Source: Phormidesmis priestleyi Ana (GTDB taxonomy: Bacteria > Cyanobacteriota > Cyanobacteriia > Phormidesmidales > Phormidesmidaceae). Taken from it: a stretch of 64,000 nt of DNA. The stretch lies in the NCBI GenBank assembly GCA_001314865.1, contig LJZR01000010.1:1-64000 (forward strand). The letters run 5' to 3'. Positions 53,685 through 63,316 of this stretch are shown here, piece by piece. The notes beneath the pieces are model-generated. The model saw only the letters and a program-made list of their open reading frames with translations, did not search any database and was not told the DNA's origin. Positions within the stretch are counted from its first letter, which is position 1. Every line of letters starts with the position of its first letter. The translations under genes and the position numbers were made by a program.

Positions 53685-54524
53685 TTACAGATCTATTTCA
53701 TACGTGAGTGAAACGTTAACAGATACTGAAACTTCTACAGGCTGAGCAGGATCATAGGGCTGAAAACCATATGACTGCCCGTAGCGTAGCGCATCTTCTA
53801 AATTGGTCGGACATACCGAATCGCCAAAGGGAGCGAGGTAATTCCATCCAGGATTACTCGAAACAGTGATAAAGCCGCCAAGCGTGACCTCAGCGACATC
53901 AGCAAGTGCGATCGCCTGCCTTTGCGCCTCTGCCATCGCCGCCTCGCGCGCAGCCACCTCAGCCGACAGGCAGTTACTCGCCGCATAAGCTACGCCCAGA
54001 GTACTCACCGCAAACTTGCCGTCTGCGATCACAGCATTATTGGCGACATCTATCAGTTCACTGATGCGCGACTGAGTCGGGCGATTCAGACGTATAACCA
54101 TTCGCAAAGCCTGAGCGCTGTACGACTCTCGTACAATGCTGATGTCACCCATAGGGATACCCGCAGCGATCAGGGCGTTTGTAACGGGTTGCAAATCAGC
54201 TGGCGTTGCAATAGCGGGTACTTCTAGCGTCATCGATGGATCAGTCGGTGTCTCTGAATCCACCGGCATCTCTGAAAAGTAGTTGACACTATACGATAAG
54301 ATGATTGCCGCCTGCTCAGCGGGCACGCTAGAGGCTCCATTGCCGCTAACATTCAGCGATCGCACAGGAGGCAAGGCAGTGGGCGCTGCAACTTGAGCGA
54401 GCTGCAACGCGGCTGGCGCGGTTGGGATAAAGTCAGCGGCCTGACTGGCTGGAGAAATGAGAACGCCTGAGAAAGCAGCCATCGCGCTCATCCATACAGC
54501 TCTTCGCATCTGTTGCTTTATCAT
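53685..54524 (-). CDS. Exported SIMPL (DUF541) domain protein
   Basis: 279 residues from ATG 54524. A Sec signal peptide (MIKQQMRRAVWMSAMAAFSG, cleaved after ISPASQA) is followed by the SIMPL fold: RSLNVSGNGASSVPAEQAAI, LQPVTNALIAAGIPMGDISI, VYAASNCLSAEV-like stretch with AVREAAMAEAQ-type helix (EVAAREAAMAEAQRQAIALA) and VSVSVNVSLTYEI at the end. Such periplasmic proteins form large rings; their function is unclear. The Ser-rich usual loop is short here. Confidence 0.85.
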   Translation of the reverse strand: MIKQQMRRAVWMSAMAAFSGVLISPASQAADFIPTAPAALQLAQVAAPTALPPVRSLNVSGNGASSVPAEQAAIILSYSVNYFSEMPVDSETPTDPSMTLEVPAIATPADLQPVTNALIAAGIPMGDISIVRESYSAQALRMVIRLNRPTQSRISELIDVANNAVIADGKFAVSTLGVAYAASNCLSAEVAAREAAMAEAQRQAIALADVAEVTLGGFITVSSNPGWNYLAPFGDSVCPTNLEDALRYGQSYGFQPYDPAQPVEVSVSVNVSLTYEIDL

Positions 54525-55084
54525 ATTCAAATGTCTATTAGTAAAGTTAATTTTAGGGTCAGACAAAAGTCAAAAATCGCGGCTCCGAAAATCGCAGAAA
54601 AAATCGCAGAATTGGACATCGTAAAAGCCTTTCTGTCCTAATGCTTTCAGAAATCAGCAAAACCAGCCTCAAACAGTCTTTGCATCATATTCTCTATCAC
54701 TCAGTAAGGCTTTAAGAGAATTTTCATTCCTTTTCTACTCACAAAGCATATTATCTTCTATCACGTCACCCCTTTAAAAAACCACTAAAAAACACAAAGA
54801 TTCGTAAAGAACTTTGCGACCTGAAAAACCAGCCTAAACTGCCTAAAGAACTTACTCAAATTTGAGCCACCAATTGCTAAATCCTAAAAAACTTACATGG
54901 CAGCAATGATGGCAGCAATGCCAGCGCTGAGCCGATGAATATGCATATCTACGGCGAGTGTGGCTCAAACACAAGGGGCAAGCGGATGGGCTAATGGCGG
55001 GTCTACGGCATACAGGCGACTTTTATGGCGACTTTTATGGCGACTAGAGCCCGCATTTAGCACCCGTTAGCACCAGAATGTTCG
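54525..55084. other. AT-rich spacer with short repeats, no gene seen
   Basis: Between the SIMPL gene and the phosphatase gene there is an AT-rich half (54590-54900) and a half with short repeats (ATGGCAGCA twice near 54898; GCGACTTTTATG three times near 55017). No ORF with a start signal or recognisable RNA was found. Confidence 0.5.
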
Positions 55085-55720
55085 TTAGCCTTCTCGGGCT
55101 TGCAGTTCTTTGGGCATAAATGAGCGATCGCCCATCCGCTCTAACAAGGGACCGTATTTTTTAAAACTCACCACACTTAAAGAAGCTGCTGGATATTCGA
55201 GGCGATCGCGATACCGCCCCAAGTCAATTCCCAACAAGCTGCACAGCACAATCCGCAGCGTCGTCCGATGCGCCACCATCAGCACGTTACCTTCGGTGTA
55301 CTGCTCTTCTATTTCTGCGATCACCGTCATCGCTCGATTGCGCACCTGCACTGCCGATTCACCGCCCTTGGGTGCATTCCAAGCAGGCTCCGTCATCCAG
55401 TGTACATAGTCATCATGAAACTCACTATCGACCTCTTCCTTGGTTTTTCCTTCCCATTCACCGTAATTGCATTCCTTAATGCCATCGCGCACAATCAGCG
55501 GTTGTCCAATTGCATCAGCCAAGGGTGTCGCTGTCGCGATCGCCCGCTTCATCGGGCTACAGTAAATCGCCGCCCAATCCAGGCTTTTATACTCATCGGC
55601 AAACGCCTGTGCCATGGCTCGTCCCGAATCAGTGAGATCGGCATCTAGCGCGCCGCAGTAGCCACGGTTAATGCTAAATTCGGTTTCACCATGGCGCAGC
55701 AAATAAAGTTTAAGACTCAT
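55085..55720 (-). CDS. Histidine phosphatase (phosphoglycerate-mutase-like)
   Basis: 211 residues. The RHG motif is LKLYLLRHGETEFSINRGYC, followed by DADLTDSGRAMAQAFADEYK, AIYCSPMKRAIATATPLADA, IKECNYGEWEGKTKEEV and the second His in VLMVAHRTTLRIVLCSLLGI. Members dephosphorylate sugar phosphates, cobalamin intermediates or act as mutases; in cyanobacteria related proteins act in 2-phosphosugar or cofactor metabolism. The substrate cannot be determined. Single gene. Confidence 0.93.
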   Translation of the reverse strand: MSLKLYLLRHGETEFSINRGYCGALDADLTDSGRAMAQAFADEYKSLDWAAIYCSPMKRAIATATPLADAIGQPLIVRDGIKECNYGEWEGKTKEEVDSEFHDDYVHWMTEPAWNAPKGGESAVQVRNRAMTVIAEIEEQYTEGNVLMVAHRTTLRIVLCSLLGIDLGRYRDRLEYPAASLSVVSFKKYGPLLERMGDRSFMPKELQAREG

Positions 55721-55849
55721 CGTTGTTTTAATTGGCGTTTTAATTAACGCTTTAATTGACAGATATAAGCAGGTAAGATCGTTGTAATCGTAATTCAGGT
55801 CTCAAAATATAAACGTAGAGCGCAATACATATCTATCTGTAGAAAGACA

Positions 55850-56668
55850 TTGCATCCATTCACCAACAAAAACACAAAACGAAGACACAAAACGAAAACG
55901 CAAAACGAAGACGCAAAACAAAGACGCAGCGAATCCGACAGTTCAACGCCTGTGAATAGCCAACCTCAACCCACTAACACTTCGTCCTCGCCGCTCAAAC
56001 GGCTGAAAGCCATCTACTTCATTAGCGGCCTAGGCGCAGATGAACGGATCTTTCAGTGGCTGCGCTACGACGGCTACCGACCCGTTCATATTCCTTGGGT
56101 ATCGCCCAACCGAGGAGAGTCAGTAGAGGACTATGCAAAACGACTGATCGAAAAAATTGAAGATGAACGACCCATCATTGTTGGACTTTCATTTGGCGGC
56201 ATCATCGCCGTTGAAATTGCCAAACAAATCGCGGTTGAAAAGGTAATTCTACTCTCTAGCGCTAAATCAACCTTAGAGATTCCCTATTATTTCAAGCTAT
56301 TTCGCTGGCTGCCAATCCATCGTGCCCTTCCCTTCAAGAGTCTGCTTTGGGCCTTTTACTGGTTGGCCTACTGGCTGTTTGATCCTGAGGGAACAGAGCA
56401 AAAACTGCTGCTCAAAACTGTTTTAATAGAAACTGACCCGCACTTTTTAAAATGGGCGTTGCACAAGGTGGTGGTTTGGAAAAACAAAGAGATACCCGAT
56501 ACGATTGTGCAGGTTCACGGTAGGCGCGATCGCATCTTCCCCTTAAAATTTGTCACGCCCGACTACACCATAGAAAACAGCGGCCACCTGATGGTCATGA
56601 CCCGAGCTGAAGAAGTCTCGGAGTTAATCGAGCAGCTGACCCTTCAGACCCCAACGGAACCGTCATAA
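55850..56668 (+). CDS. Alpha/beta hydrolase
   Basis: Up to 272 residues; the true start is uncertain, since the N-terminal 55 residues are low complexity and lie on a repeat (ACAAAACGAAGACGC-like, about 55868-55930), and the fold begins at LKAIYFISGLGADERIFQWL. The nucleophile elbow is IIVGLSFGGIIAVEIA, Asp in IVQVHGRRDRIFPL and His in ENSGHLMVMTRAEE, a complete Ser-Asp-His set. The cap region between is helical and hydrophobic (SLLWAFYWLAYWLFDPEG). It is a soluble esterase- or lipase-like enzyme of unknown substrate. Confidence 0.8.
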   Translation: MHPFTNKNTKRRHKTKTQNEDAKQRRSESDSSTPVNSQPQPTNTSSSPLKRLKAIYFISGLGADERIFQWLRYDGYRPVHIPWVSPNRGESVEDYAKRLIEKIEDERPIIVGLSFGGIIAVEIAKQIAVEKVILLSSAKSTLEIPYYFKLFRWLPIHRALPFKSLLWAFYWLAYWLFDPEGTEQKLLLKTVLIETDPHFLKWALHKVVVWKNKEIPDTIVQVHGRRDRIFPLKFVTPDYTIENSGHLMVMTRAEEVSELIEQLTLQTPTEPS

Positions 56669-56689
56669 CGCTTACTATCACGTTTCATT

Positions 56690-56785
56690 ACTGATTTCAC
56701 TGTCACTGATTTCGCTATCACTGACTTCACTATTACTGACTTCACTATTACTGACTTCACTGTCACTGATTTCACTGTCACTGAA
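56690..56785. repeat. Short tandem repeats (TCACTGATTTCAC type)
   Basis: About seven units of TGACTTCACTATTAC / TGATTTCACTGTCAC form (15-bp period) fill the space between the two convergent hydrolase genes. Confidence 0.75.
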
Positions 56786-56789
56786 GCGC

Positions 56790-58901
56790 TTAGGCTTGTA
56801 GCGCTTGAGCTTGTGCTACTTTTACCGTCCTCAGCATTTCCTCACGGGCATCTAGCAAGTTGGCCCCCTGCACATCTACCCGATAGCGCAGCGGTGATAA
56901 ATACACCTGCAAACCTTTCTCAGTACAGCGATTATGGAACTCATCCAGTGCCTGTTGAGCACTCGCTACAGAAGCAACAGAAGCAACAGAAGCAACAGAA
57001 GCAACAGAAGTAACAGATTCTGTAGATTGAGCATCCGTAGCATTTTCAGAGGTGCTCGCCTTCAGCATCCCCTCAAACCCTAAAAAGGCAATTCGATAAA
57101 TCAGCTCACGGCTGTACTCACCGTAAAAATAACCGCCATGCACATCGCGCTCACCCCAAGCCATATCCCACAGCAATTCTAAATAGTCGCAAGTGGTTAA
57201 ATAGGGCTTGCCCTTAGCGCGAGTCAACAGCCCTTTGATCCCATCAGAATGCTCATTCATAGCACTGTCCCTTAGCTTGAGCGAATAGTCCTGATAGTCA
57301 GTACAGTCAAAAAAAGTAAACAAATCAGCCAGACTCGCCGGGGAATCGGGAATGTTCTCATCGTGAAACAAGTGGCTTAAACACTGATACTTGTCACCCT
57401 TGCCTGAAGAATGAGTGATATAAAGGCGTTGCAAAATATCATGCGGATCGTCATTCATCGCCTCCATCAACGTTTTGTCAGTAGAATACTGCTGTCGTAA
57501 AATCGGCAGATTAATAACTCCCTTGCTGTAAATGTCATTTCTAAGCGCAATGCTGCCCAACCGGTGTCCATGATAATGGTGAGTACTTGGAAAAGAGATA
57601 TAGTTGGCCGCCGTTGAAGCAATTCTGAGTGCCAAATCGCCTTCATTACTAAACAAATAGGCTTCGTCAAATCGTCTCAGAGACGAGGCTAAGCCATTCG
57701 CGCGATTAGAAACAACCGCGAGAACAGGAATATCAGGCGACGCTAAAATCAATCGCCCTAGCCGCAGCGTATGCCCAATCTCCGCAGTTGGGTTCTGCGA
57801 AATAGAGCGTCGATCAAACACATCAGAGAGAATTCTGACCACGTTAGTAATCACCAGCCCGCCCATGCTATGACCCAAAAAGTTCAAGCTAATTCGCTGA
57901 ATTGGCTCTACATGCTGATGCTTGGCCTGACGCAGCGCATCAATAGGAACCGCATAGGCTTGGTTAATCTCTTTGACTTCTAAATCAATCACGGCCTGAT
58001 CAATTTGCCGAACCAGCTCTGTCAGGTCGGGTACTGCAAAGTTAATGGCTCGGTAAACATCTCGAAAGTACACCAGCACCCGCAGCAATAGCAAAACAAC
58101 GATTGCCGTTACCGCCATTAAAGCAACGCCCAGCAAAATTTTGAACAAAATAAAAATAATCGTCCCTGCTGGCTCACTGATGTACTCTGGCGCAAATAAA
58201 AAGTTCAGCCAATCTATCAGTGGTGATCTGCTCCCGGTTACACTCCCGGTTACGCTCTCATTGGCATCGAAAGCAGAACTGAAAGCAGGTTCTAGGTCTC
58301 GCCAAGCATCAGCTAATATCGTGAAAAAAGAGATTCCAAGTAGCACAGGTGCTAAGCTTAGCAGCGCTTTTGGCACGTCAGGTAGCGCCTTCACATTGGC
58401 CCATAAGTGGCCCCACTTAAACAAAATTCGCTCTGATGACCAGCGGTAACCTACAAATACCAAGTTGCGCTTTTGGCTGATCTGTTGATCGTCTTGAGCA
58501 ATATAGCGAAAAATATCGTGATACCACTCGCGAATACTCGATTCAGCCGTGTTGTAGCCATGCACCGCAACAATTAACTGAGGGGGCTCAGAGATAGTGG
58601 GATCTTTGATGATGCGGTGTAAATCGTGCGCGATCGCACCAACTCCCTGCTCTGCCTGTGCAAAAGAATAGGCGATCGCTGCATTAGGCTCGGTTTTTTC
58701 ATCTGTGTTGCAAGGCGCACTACTGGTTACCGCATAGCCCGACACATTCGCCTTTACGGCCCTATATGACGACCTAGAAGGTCTACCACCGCTAGCAGAA
58801 CTATTGGAAATTTCGTCAAAGCAGTCTACGGGCAGGCGCTTCACCTGTATCCTGGCCGTATCCAACACTATCCTTTGAATTCGATAGGGGGCAATACTCA
58901 T
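56790..58901 (-). CDS. Large membrane alpha/beta hydrolase (DUF900-like)
   Basis: About 703 residues from ATG 58901. The hydrolase core begins with LIVAVHGYNTAESSIREWYH and has the nucleophile elbow LNFLGHSMGGLVITNV, ILASPDIPVLAVVSNRA and a His-rich PSTHHYHGHRLGS near the active site. Two regions with membrane helices interrupt it (LLSLAPVLLGISFFTILADA; TIIFILFKILLGVALMAVTA then IVVLLLLRVLVYF). The C-terminal part contains SVASVASVASVASV, encoded by a 12-bp tandem repeat at about 56970-57015. Likely a membrane-bound esterase or thioesterase; the C-terminal domain is unrecognised. A 5' leader hairpin lies at 58920. Confidence 0.78.
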   Translation of the reverse strand: MSIAPYRIQRIVLDTARIQVKRLPVDCFDEISNSSASGGRPSRSSYRAVKANVSGYAVTSSAPCNTDEKTEPNAAIAYSFAQAEQGVGAIAHDLHRIIKDPTISEPPQLIVAVHGYNTAESSIREWYHDIFRYIAQDDQQISQKRNLVFVGYRWSSERILFKWGHLWANVKALPDVPKALLSLAPVLLGISFFTILADAWRDLEPAFSSAFDANESVTGSVTGSRSPLIDWLNFLFAPEYISEPAGTIIFILFKILLGVALMAVTAIVVLLLLRVLVYFRDVYRAINFAVPDLTELVRQIDQAVIDLEVKEINQAYAVPIDALRQAKHQHVEPIQRISLNFLGHSMGGLVITNVVRILSDVFDRRSISQNPTAEIGHTLRLGRLILASPDIPVLAVVSNRANGLASSLRRFDEAYLFSNEGDLALRIASTAANYISFPSTHHYHGHRLGSIALRNDIYSKGVINLPILRQQYSTDKTLMEAMNDDPHDILQRLYITHSSGKGDKYQCLSHLFHDENIPDSPASLADLFTFFDCTDYQDYSLKLRDSAMNEHSDGIKGLLTRAKGKPYLTTCDYLELLWDMAWGERDVHGGYFYGEYSRELIYRIAFLGFEGMLKASTSENATDAQSTESVTSVASVASVASVASVASAQQALDEFHNRCTEKGLQVYLSPLRYRVDVQGANLLDAREEMLRTVKVAQAQALQA

Positions 58902-58919
58902 AGCTGTAGATGGGTAAAT

Positions 58920-58950
58920 GAGGCTAGTTCGTTCATCACAAACTAGCCTC
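58920..58950. other. Hairpin in 5' leader of hydrolase gene
   Basis: GAGGCTAGTT (58920-58929) and AACTAGCCTC (58941-58950) are exact inverse complements with an 11-base loop, 19 bases upstream of the minus-strand ATG 58901. It overlaps a possible earlier start (58952). It may be an operator or regulate translation. Confidence 0.5.
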
Positions 58951-59134
58951 ACGAGATAAGCGTACTTTTCCTGATGGGTATCCCCAAGCTACCGGGCAAC
59001 CCATGAAAGGAGAATAAAGGATACATCAACTTTTTTTGAAGCTTTCCCTATTCCATAGCACGCTTTATCTATCAGCGATAAATATTCATTTTCTGCCCAG
59101 CTACTCACCGCAATGCCTTATTTTTGGCTGGGCT

Positions 59135-59200
59135 CATTCCGTGAAAGCTCATTCCGTGAAAGCTCGTTCCGTGAAAGCTCGTTCCGTGAAAGCTCATTCA
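59135..59200. repeat. 15-bp tandem repeats
   Basis: CATTCCGTGAAAGCT repeats four times in exact 15-bp register (59135, 59150, 59165, 59180) and a fifth diverged unit enters the last codons of the M16 gene at 59194. Confidence 0.85.
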
Positions 59201-60675
59201 GAGAGCGGTGCGATCGCAACATCTAGCGGCGTCACCTCAAACCCTAGCGTATCTAAGCTCGGATTAATCTCCGCCATATTACCCACCACAATCGTAATCA
59301 ACTGCTCAGGCTTCAGCACCGTCTGCGCTGCCTTTAAGACTTCTTCAGCAGTCGTCCTTTCAACATTGTCTCTAAACTGAAAAATCTGATCCGACGGATA
59401 GCCATAGTACTCATACCGAATCAAGCGTGACAGGGTTTGCCCTGGAGACTGAAAATTAAATACAAAGCTATTGAGCACCGAGTCTTTTGCAAAGGCCAGT
59501 TCTGTGTCTGTAATCGGCTCTTGCCGTACCGCTTCAATTTCTTTGTACATCGCCTGAATAAACGGCACCGTCGCTTCAGATCGCGTTTGCCCACCCCCAA
59601 TAAACTGTCCGTTGCGATCAAAGCGAGGGCTCCAAAACGCATACACACTATAGGCCAGCCCCTGCCGCGACCGAATTTCATTAAACAGTCGCCCGCCAAA
59701 GCCGTTCAGCACCTCGTTCAACACCGACATCGGCGCATGATAAGGGCTCCTCAGCTGACCGCCAATATGCCCTATATTGATGTAGCTCTGCGTTAGCTGC
59801 GGCTGATCCACCACAAACAAACCCGCATTTTCCTGAGTGCCAGCAGGCGGTTTCGTATCAGCAACCACTGCGCTACTTTCCCACTGGCCCAGCGTACGCT
59901 CAATTTGCGCCTTCATTTGCACCGGGTCAAAGTCGCCCACAACGCCCAAAATGGTACCGGCAGGCGTTATCGTCCTTTGGTAAAAGTCCACCACATCATC
60001 ACGGCTAATATTCTCCAGGGTAGAATATTCCACCGTCCAAGCATAGGGACTTTGATCACCATAAACAAGCTTGTTAAACTCTCTCGAAGCAATGTCATCA
60101 GGGTCATCGTTACGACGAGCAATTCCACCTGCTGTGCGGCTTTCAATCAGCGCCAGCTGAGTGGGGTCAAAGGCAGGTTGAGCAATCACCTCAGCAAATA
60201 AATCAAACACCGTTTCTAAATCTTCAGTGAGAGACGAAAAACTAGCACTGCCGCTCGTATCGCTAATGCTAGTCTCTACCGAAGCGGCCCTTTGCTCCAA
60301 CATTTCACTGAGCACATCAGGTAGATGGCTTTGAGTACCGCCCAAACGCATTGCCTGCCCCGTAATACCCGCCAAGCCGGCCTGCTGCGCAGACACTAAA
60401 TAGTCGCCTGTGCGAAAAGTCGCCGATCCGCTAACCAAAGGCAAATCGTGATCCTCCATCAGGTAAACCACCAGCCCGTTGTCTAAAACATAGCGCTCGT
60501 AGTTAGGAACTTGAATTTCGCCCAGCGGCGGAAATACTAGATCCTCGTAGTTTTTAGCCTCCACTGCCTGAGCAGAATTGGGCCACGAAACAGTTGCTAG
60601 CAAGGCAAAAGTGGCGACGGCCAAAAACAGCAGAGAAAAAAACTTTTTGCGAATGCGCCGTAAGATCAAACCCAT
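59194..60675 (-). CDS. M16 peptidase family protein, non-catalytic subunit
   Basis: 493 residues. A signal peptide (FFSLLFLAVATFALLATVSW ... AQAVEA) targets it outside the cytoplasm. The first M16 half lacks the zinc motif HxxEH: where the partner has HYLEHLAF, this protein has ITGQAMRL. The second half keeps the R/Y pair (GGRLFNEIRSRQGLAYSVYA) that binds substrate. Thus it is the inactive subunit of a heterodimer with the active M16 protein encoded just upstream (195 bases). Such pairs degrade peptides in the periplasm or thylakoid. Confidence 0.93.
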   Translation of the reverse strand: MGLILRRIRKKFFSLLFLAVATFALLATVSWPNSAQAVEAKNYEDLVFPPLGEIQVPNYERYVLDNGLVVYLMEDHDLPLVSGSATFRTGDYLVSAQQAGLAGITGQAMRLGGTQSHLPDVLSEMLEQRAASVETSISDTSGSASFSSLTEDLETVFDLFAEVIAQPAFDPTQLALIESRTAGGIARRNDDPDDIASREFNKLVYGDQSPYAWTVEYSTLENISRDDVVDFYQRTITPAGTILGVVGDFDPVQMKAQIERTLGQWESSAVVADTKPPAGTQENAGLFVVDQPQLTQSYINIGHIGGQLRSPYHAPMSVLNEVLNGFGGRLFNEIRSRQGLAYSVYAFWSPRFDRNGQFIGGGQTRSEATVPFIQAMYKEIEAVRQEPITDTELAFAKDSVLNSFVFNFQSPGQTLSRLIRYEYYGYPSDQIFQFRDNVERTTAEEVLKAAQTVLKPEQLITIVVGNMAEINPSLDTLGFEVTPLDVAIAPLSE

Positions 60676-60840
60676 GGATTTTCTTGATAACTCGATTAAA
60701 TGACTGAATTAAACTAACGAGTGAGTGAATGAATGGCTTGCCAAGAGCGGCTAGAGTGTCTTTAGTCTAAGGTTTCTGACGGATTCAGCCGACTGATCGA
60801 AGGACAGACTGCCCTTATTGGCTTCTTGTAGGCCTCCTAC

Positions 60841-60905
60841 TGTGCTTCTATAGACTGTGCTTCTATAGACTATGCTTCTACAGGCTGTGCTTTTATAGGC
60901 TGCGC
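60841..60905. repeat. 15-bp tandem repeats reaching into a gene tail
   Basis: TGTGCTTCTATAGAC-type units repeat four times; the last two encode the C-terminal AQPIKAQPVEA of the upstream M16 gene, so the repeat spread into the reading frame. Confidence 0.75.
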
Positions 60906-62675
60906 CGACAAAGCTTTAGATGAAGAATTTTCGGGCATAGAGGGTGACTCATCAGGCGTTTGGGTGGGGCCTTCTGGCGAATCGCCAGGTTCGCCTTCTG
61001 CTGGCATTTCTGTGGGAGCTTCTGTGGGAGCTTCTGTGGGAGCTTCTGTGGGAGCTTCTGTACTTGCAGAAATTAGCTTACCAACCGTTCGATTTTCGGG
61101 CCGAAAGGTCTCGCGCGCGACCCGTTGCACATCTGCTGCGGTCACTGACTCAATCGCCTGAAGCTCTACAAATACGTTGCGCCAGTCACCTGTTTTAGCC
61201 TGATACTCAGCCAGTAAGCTAGCCATCCCGTTGTTAGAGTCTAGTACGCCCAGCAACCCCGCTCTCGCTTGCGTTTTCACTCGCTCTAAAGTCGCTTCAT
61301 CTACCAGCTCTGTTTTTAGCCGCTCTAGCTGCTCGCCAATGCCCTCGGCAATGTCTTCAACGGTATTACCGGGTGCGGTTAGGCCATATAGCAACAACAC
61401 TGTCGATTGTTTATCGCCTGGGAACCCATTGGCACTGCCAACATCTAGCGCAATCTGCGGTTCTACCAGCGCCTTGTACAGGCGAGCTGTACGGCCCCCA
61501 GTCAAAACGCTGTCGATCATGGAATACACCACATGGTCAGGATCGTTAATGCCAGGGCGGTGATAGCCTTCTAGATACCAGGGCTGAGAAACCAGCTCTA
61601 GGCTAAATTCACGGGGGGCCTCTTGGACGGGCTCGTTGACGACTAGCTTAGGTGCTTGGGTGCGCAGCTGGTAGCGGCCAAAGTAAATTTTAGCGAGTTC
61701 TTTAGCCTGATCTGGATCGACATCGCCGACAATGGCCGCGATCAGATTGCTAGGGCCGTAATAGGTGTTAAAAAATGCCTGAATATCAGCGCGGGTGGCT
61801 TTACGGAGATCTTCTTGATAGCCAATCACCGGACGGCGATAGGGGTTGCTGGTGTAGGCCACTTCTGAAAATCGCTCGACCATTTGGCCGATTGGCGAGT
61901 TGTCTACTCGCATTCGACGCTCTTCTAAAATGACTTCTTTTTCTTTGTAAAATTCTCTAAAAACGGGATCTAGAAAACGTTCGGACTCTAAGGAGAACCA
62001 CAGCTCTAGTTTGTTGGAAGGAAGGTTGTAAAAGTAGCGGGTCGCATCGGCAGAGGTTGTTGCATTAAGTCCCGTACCACCGGCTTGCTCAATAATTTGA
62101 CCAAACTTATTTTGCTCTACATAGGAAGCTGCTTCAGCCTGTAGAACTGCAAAACGTTCTGAGAGTTCGGCGAGGGCTGCATCGTCCCCAGCTTCCTCTG
62201 CCGCTAGCATCTGGTCAAAAACTTCGTCTAGCTGGTCGAGGACTGGTTTTTCGGCAGCGTAGTTGGTGGTGCCAATTCGCGTCGTTCCTTTAAAGGCTAG
62301 GTGCTCTAGGTAGTGAGCAATACCTGTTTGGCCATCTATCTCGTTGGAGGCTCCGACGTTGGCATAGAGCATCATTGAAACAACGGGCGTGTCGTGCTGT
62401 TCGAGCACGATGAATTTCATGCCGTTATCTAGCGTAAACTCGCTGACTTCTTCGGCGACCCGATCGAGGTAGGGCTGAATGGAGTTACCCGGCTCTGGCT
62501 GGGTCGGGTTCTGGCTGAGTCGCTGCGCTATCGTAATGGGCGTAGCGGGAATCTGCGAACTTCCGGAGGGGAATGCTAAGGCAGGAGGCGCGATCGCACT
62601 AATCCCAAACCAGCAAATCAATGAAATTGTCCAAAAACTTGTCCAAACGCGAACTATAAGGCGGCCAGAACCCAT
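60870..62675 (-). CDS. M16 family zinc metallopeptidase, catalytic subunit
   Basis: About 601 residues from ATG 62675 (the frame is open to TTG 62684). After a signal peptide, the zinc site HYLEHLAFKGT (HxxEH) and the downstream Glu region VEQNKFGQIIEQAGGTGLNA are intact, and DVDPDQAKELAKIYFGRYQL follows in the first lobe. The second lobe has the usual YSMIDSVLTGGRTARLYKAL. The C-terminus is a Pro/Thr/Glu tail with an in-frame (EAPT)n repeat (TEAPTEAPTEAPTE). It should form an active pair with the non-catalytic M16 protein. First gene of the pair. Confidence 0.94.
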   Translation of the reverse strand: MGSGRLIVRVWTSFWTISLICWFGISAIAPPALAFPSGSSQIPATPITIAQRLSQNPTQPEPGNSIQPYLDRVAEEVSEFTLDNGMKFIVLEQHDTPVVSMMLYANVGASNEIDGQTGIAHYLEHLAFKGTTRIGTTNYAAEKPVLDQLDEVFDQMLAAEEAGDDAALAELSERFAVLQAEAASYVEQNKFGQIIEQAGGTGLNATTSADATRYFYNLPSNKLELWFSLESERFLDPVFREFYKEKEVILEERRMRVDNSPIGQMVERFSEVAYTSNPYRRPVIGYQEDLRKATRADIQAFFNTYYGPSNLIAAIVGDVDPDQAKELAKIYFGRYQLRTQAPKLVVNEPVQEAPREFSLELVSQPWYLEGYHRPGINDPDHVVYSMIDSVLTGGRTARLYKALVEPQIALDVGSANGFPGDKQSTVLLLYGLTAPGNTVEDIAEGIGEQLERLKTELVDEATLERVKTQARAGLLGVLDSNNGMASLLAEYQAKTGDWRNVFVELQAIESVTAADVQRVARETFRPENRTVGKLISASTEAPTEAPTEAPTEAPTEMPAEGEPGDSPEGPTQTPDESPSMPENSSSKALSAQPIKAQPVEA

Positions 62676-62831
62676 ATCACCCAAACATGCGATTGCAAAA
62701 CACTGCTCTCTAGCATAGGTTTTTTTGTCAATTTCGGGGGGTTATCTGCTGGGCACTATTTGTTGTGGCACTGGTTTGTTATGGCACTGGTTTGTTATGG
62801 CATAGGCAGAGTTATGGCACTGGCACTGACA

Positions 62832-63143
62832 CTATTCTTTAGTCGCCGCCAAGTGCCACTCGGTGCGTTGGCTGCGCTTATAGGCGCTAAAAACAAAGAG
62901 AACAGCCGCCACGGTGCCTAGCGTGAGAGCGATCGCAATCATTCCTTCGGTGCGATCGCCGCGACCAAACGCCTGCAAAAATCGGCTCACCTGCACATAT
63001 AGTGGGTCTGACAGCAAGCCCATAGGCGATAGGCTTAGCAGCATGAGGCCACCGAGTAACAGGGCTAGCCCACTGAGCGATAGCAAAAAACTAAGCAGCA
63101 AAGTTGCCGCTAGCGACCGAAGAAAATGTAATAAGGTAGCCAT
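62832..63143 (-). CDS. Small membrane protein, two helices
   Basis: 103 residues from ATG 63143. Helices are SLAATLLLSFLLSLSGLALL plus GGLMLLSLSPMG, and IAIALTLGTVAAVLFVFSAY near the end; between them lies a soluble LYVQVSRFLQAFGRGDRTEG. The spacer before the M16 gene has TATGGCACTGG repeats (62750-62830). No family recognised. Confidence 0.6.
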   Translation of the reverse strand: MATLLHFLRSLAATLLLSFLLSLSGLALLLGGLMLLSLSPMGLLSDPLYVQVSRFLQAFGRGDRTEGMIAIALTLGTVAAVLFVFSAYKRSQRTEWHLAATKE

Positions 63144-63316
63144 GGCGATCCAAAAAAGGGACGACGAACAGGCGGCGTTCACAGGCCATCGCCATTTCCA
63201 AACCTCGCCTCTCGATTACCCTAAGAGATAGAAGCCACCGCAAGCGACGCACTTGAAAAATCTTAAATTTTCACAAAACATCTTCGCAAAATCTAGTGAT
63301 TAGCTCAAATCGCCCC

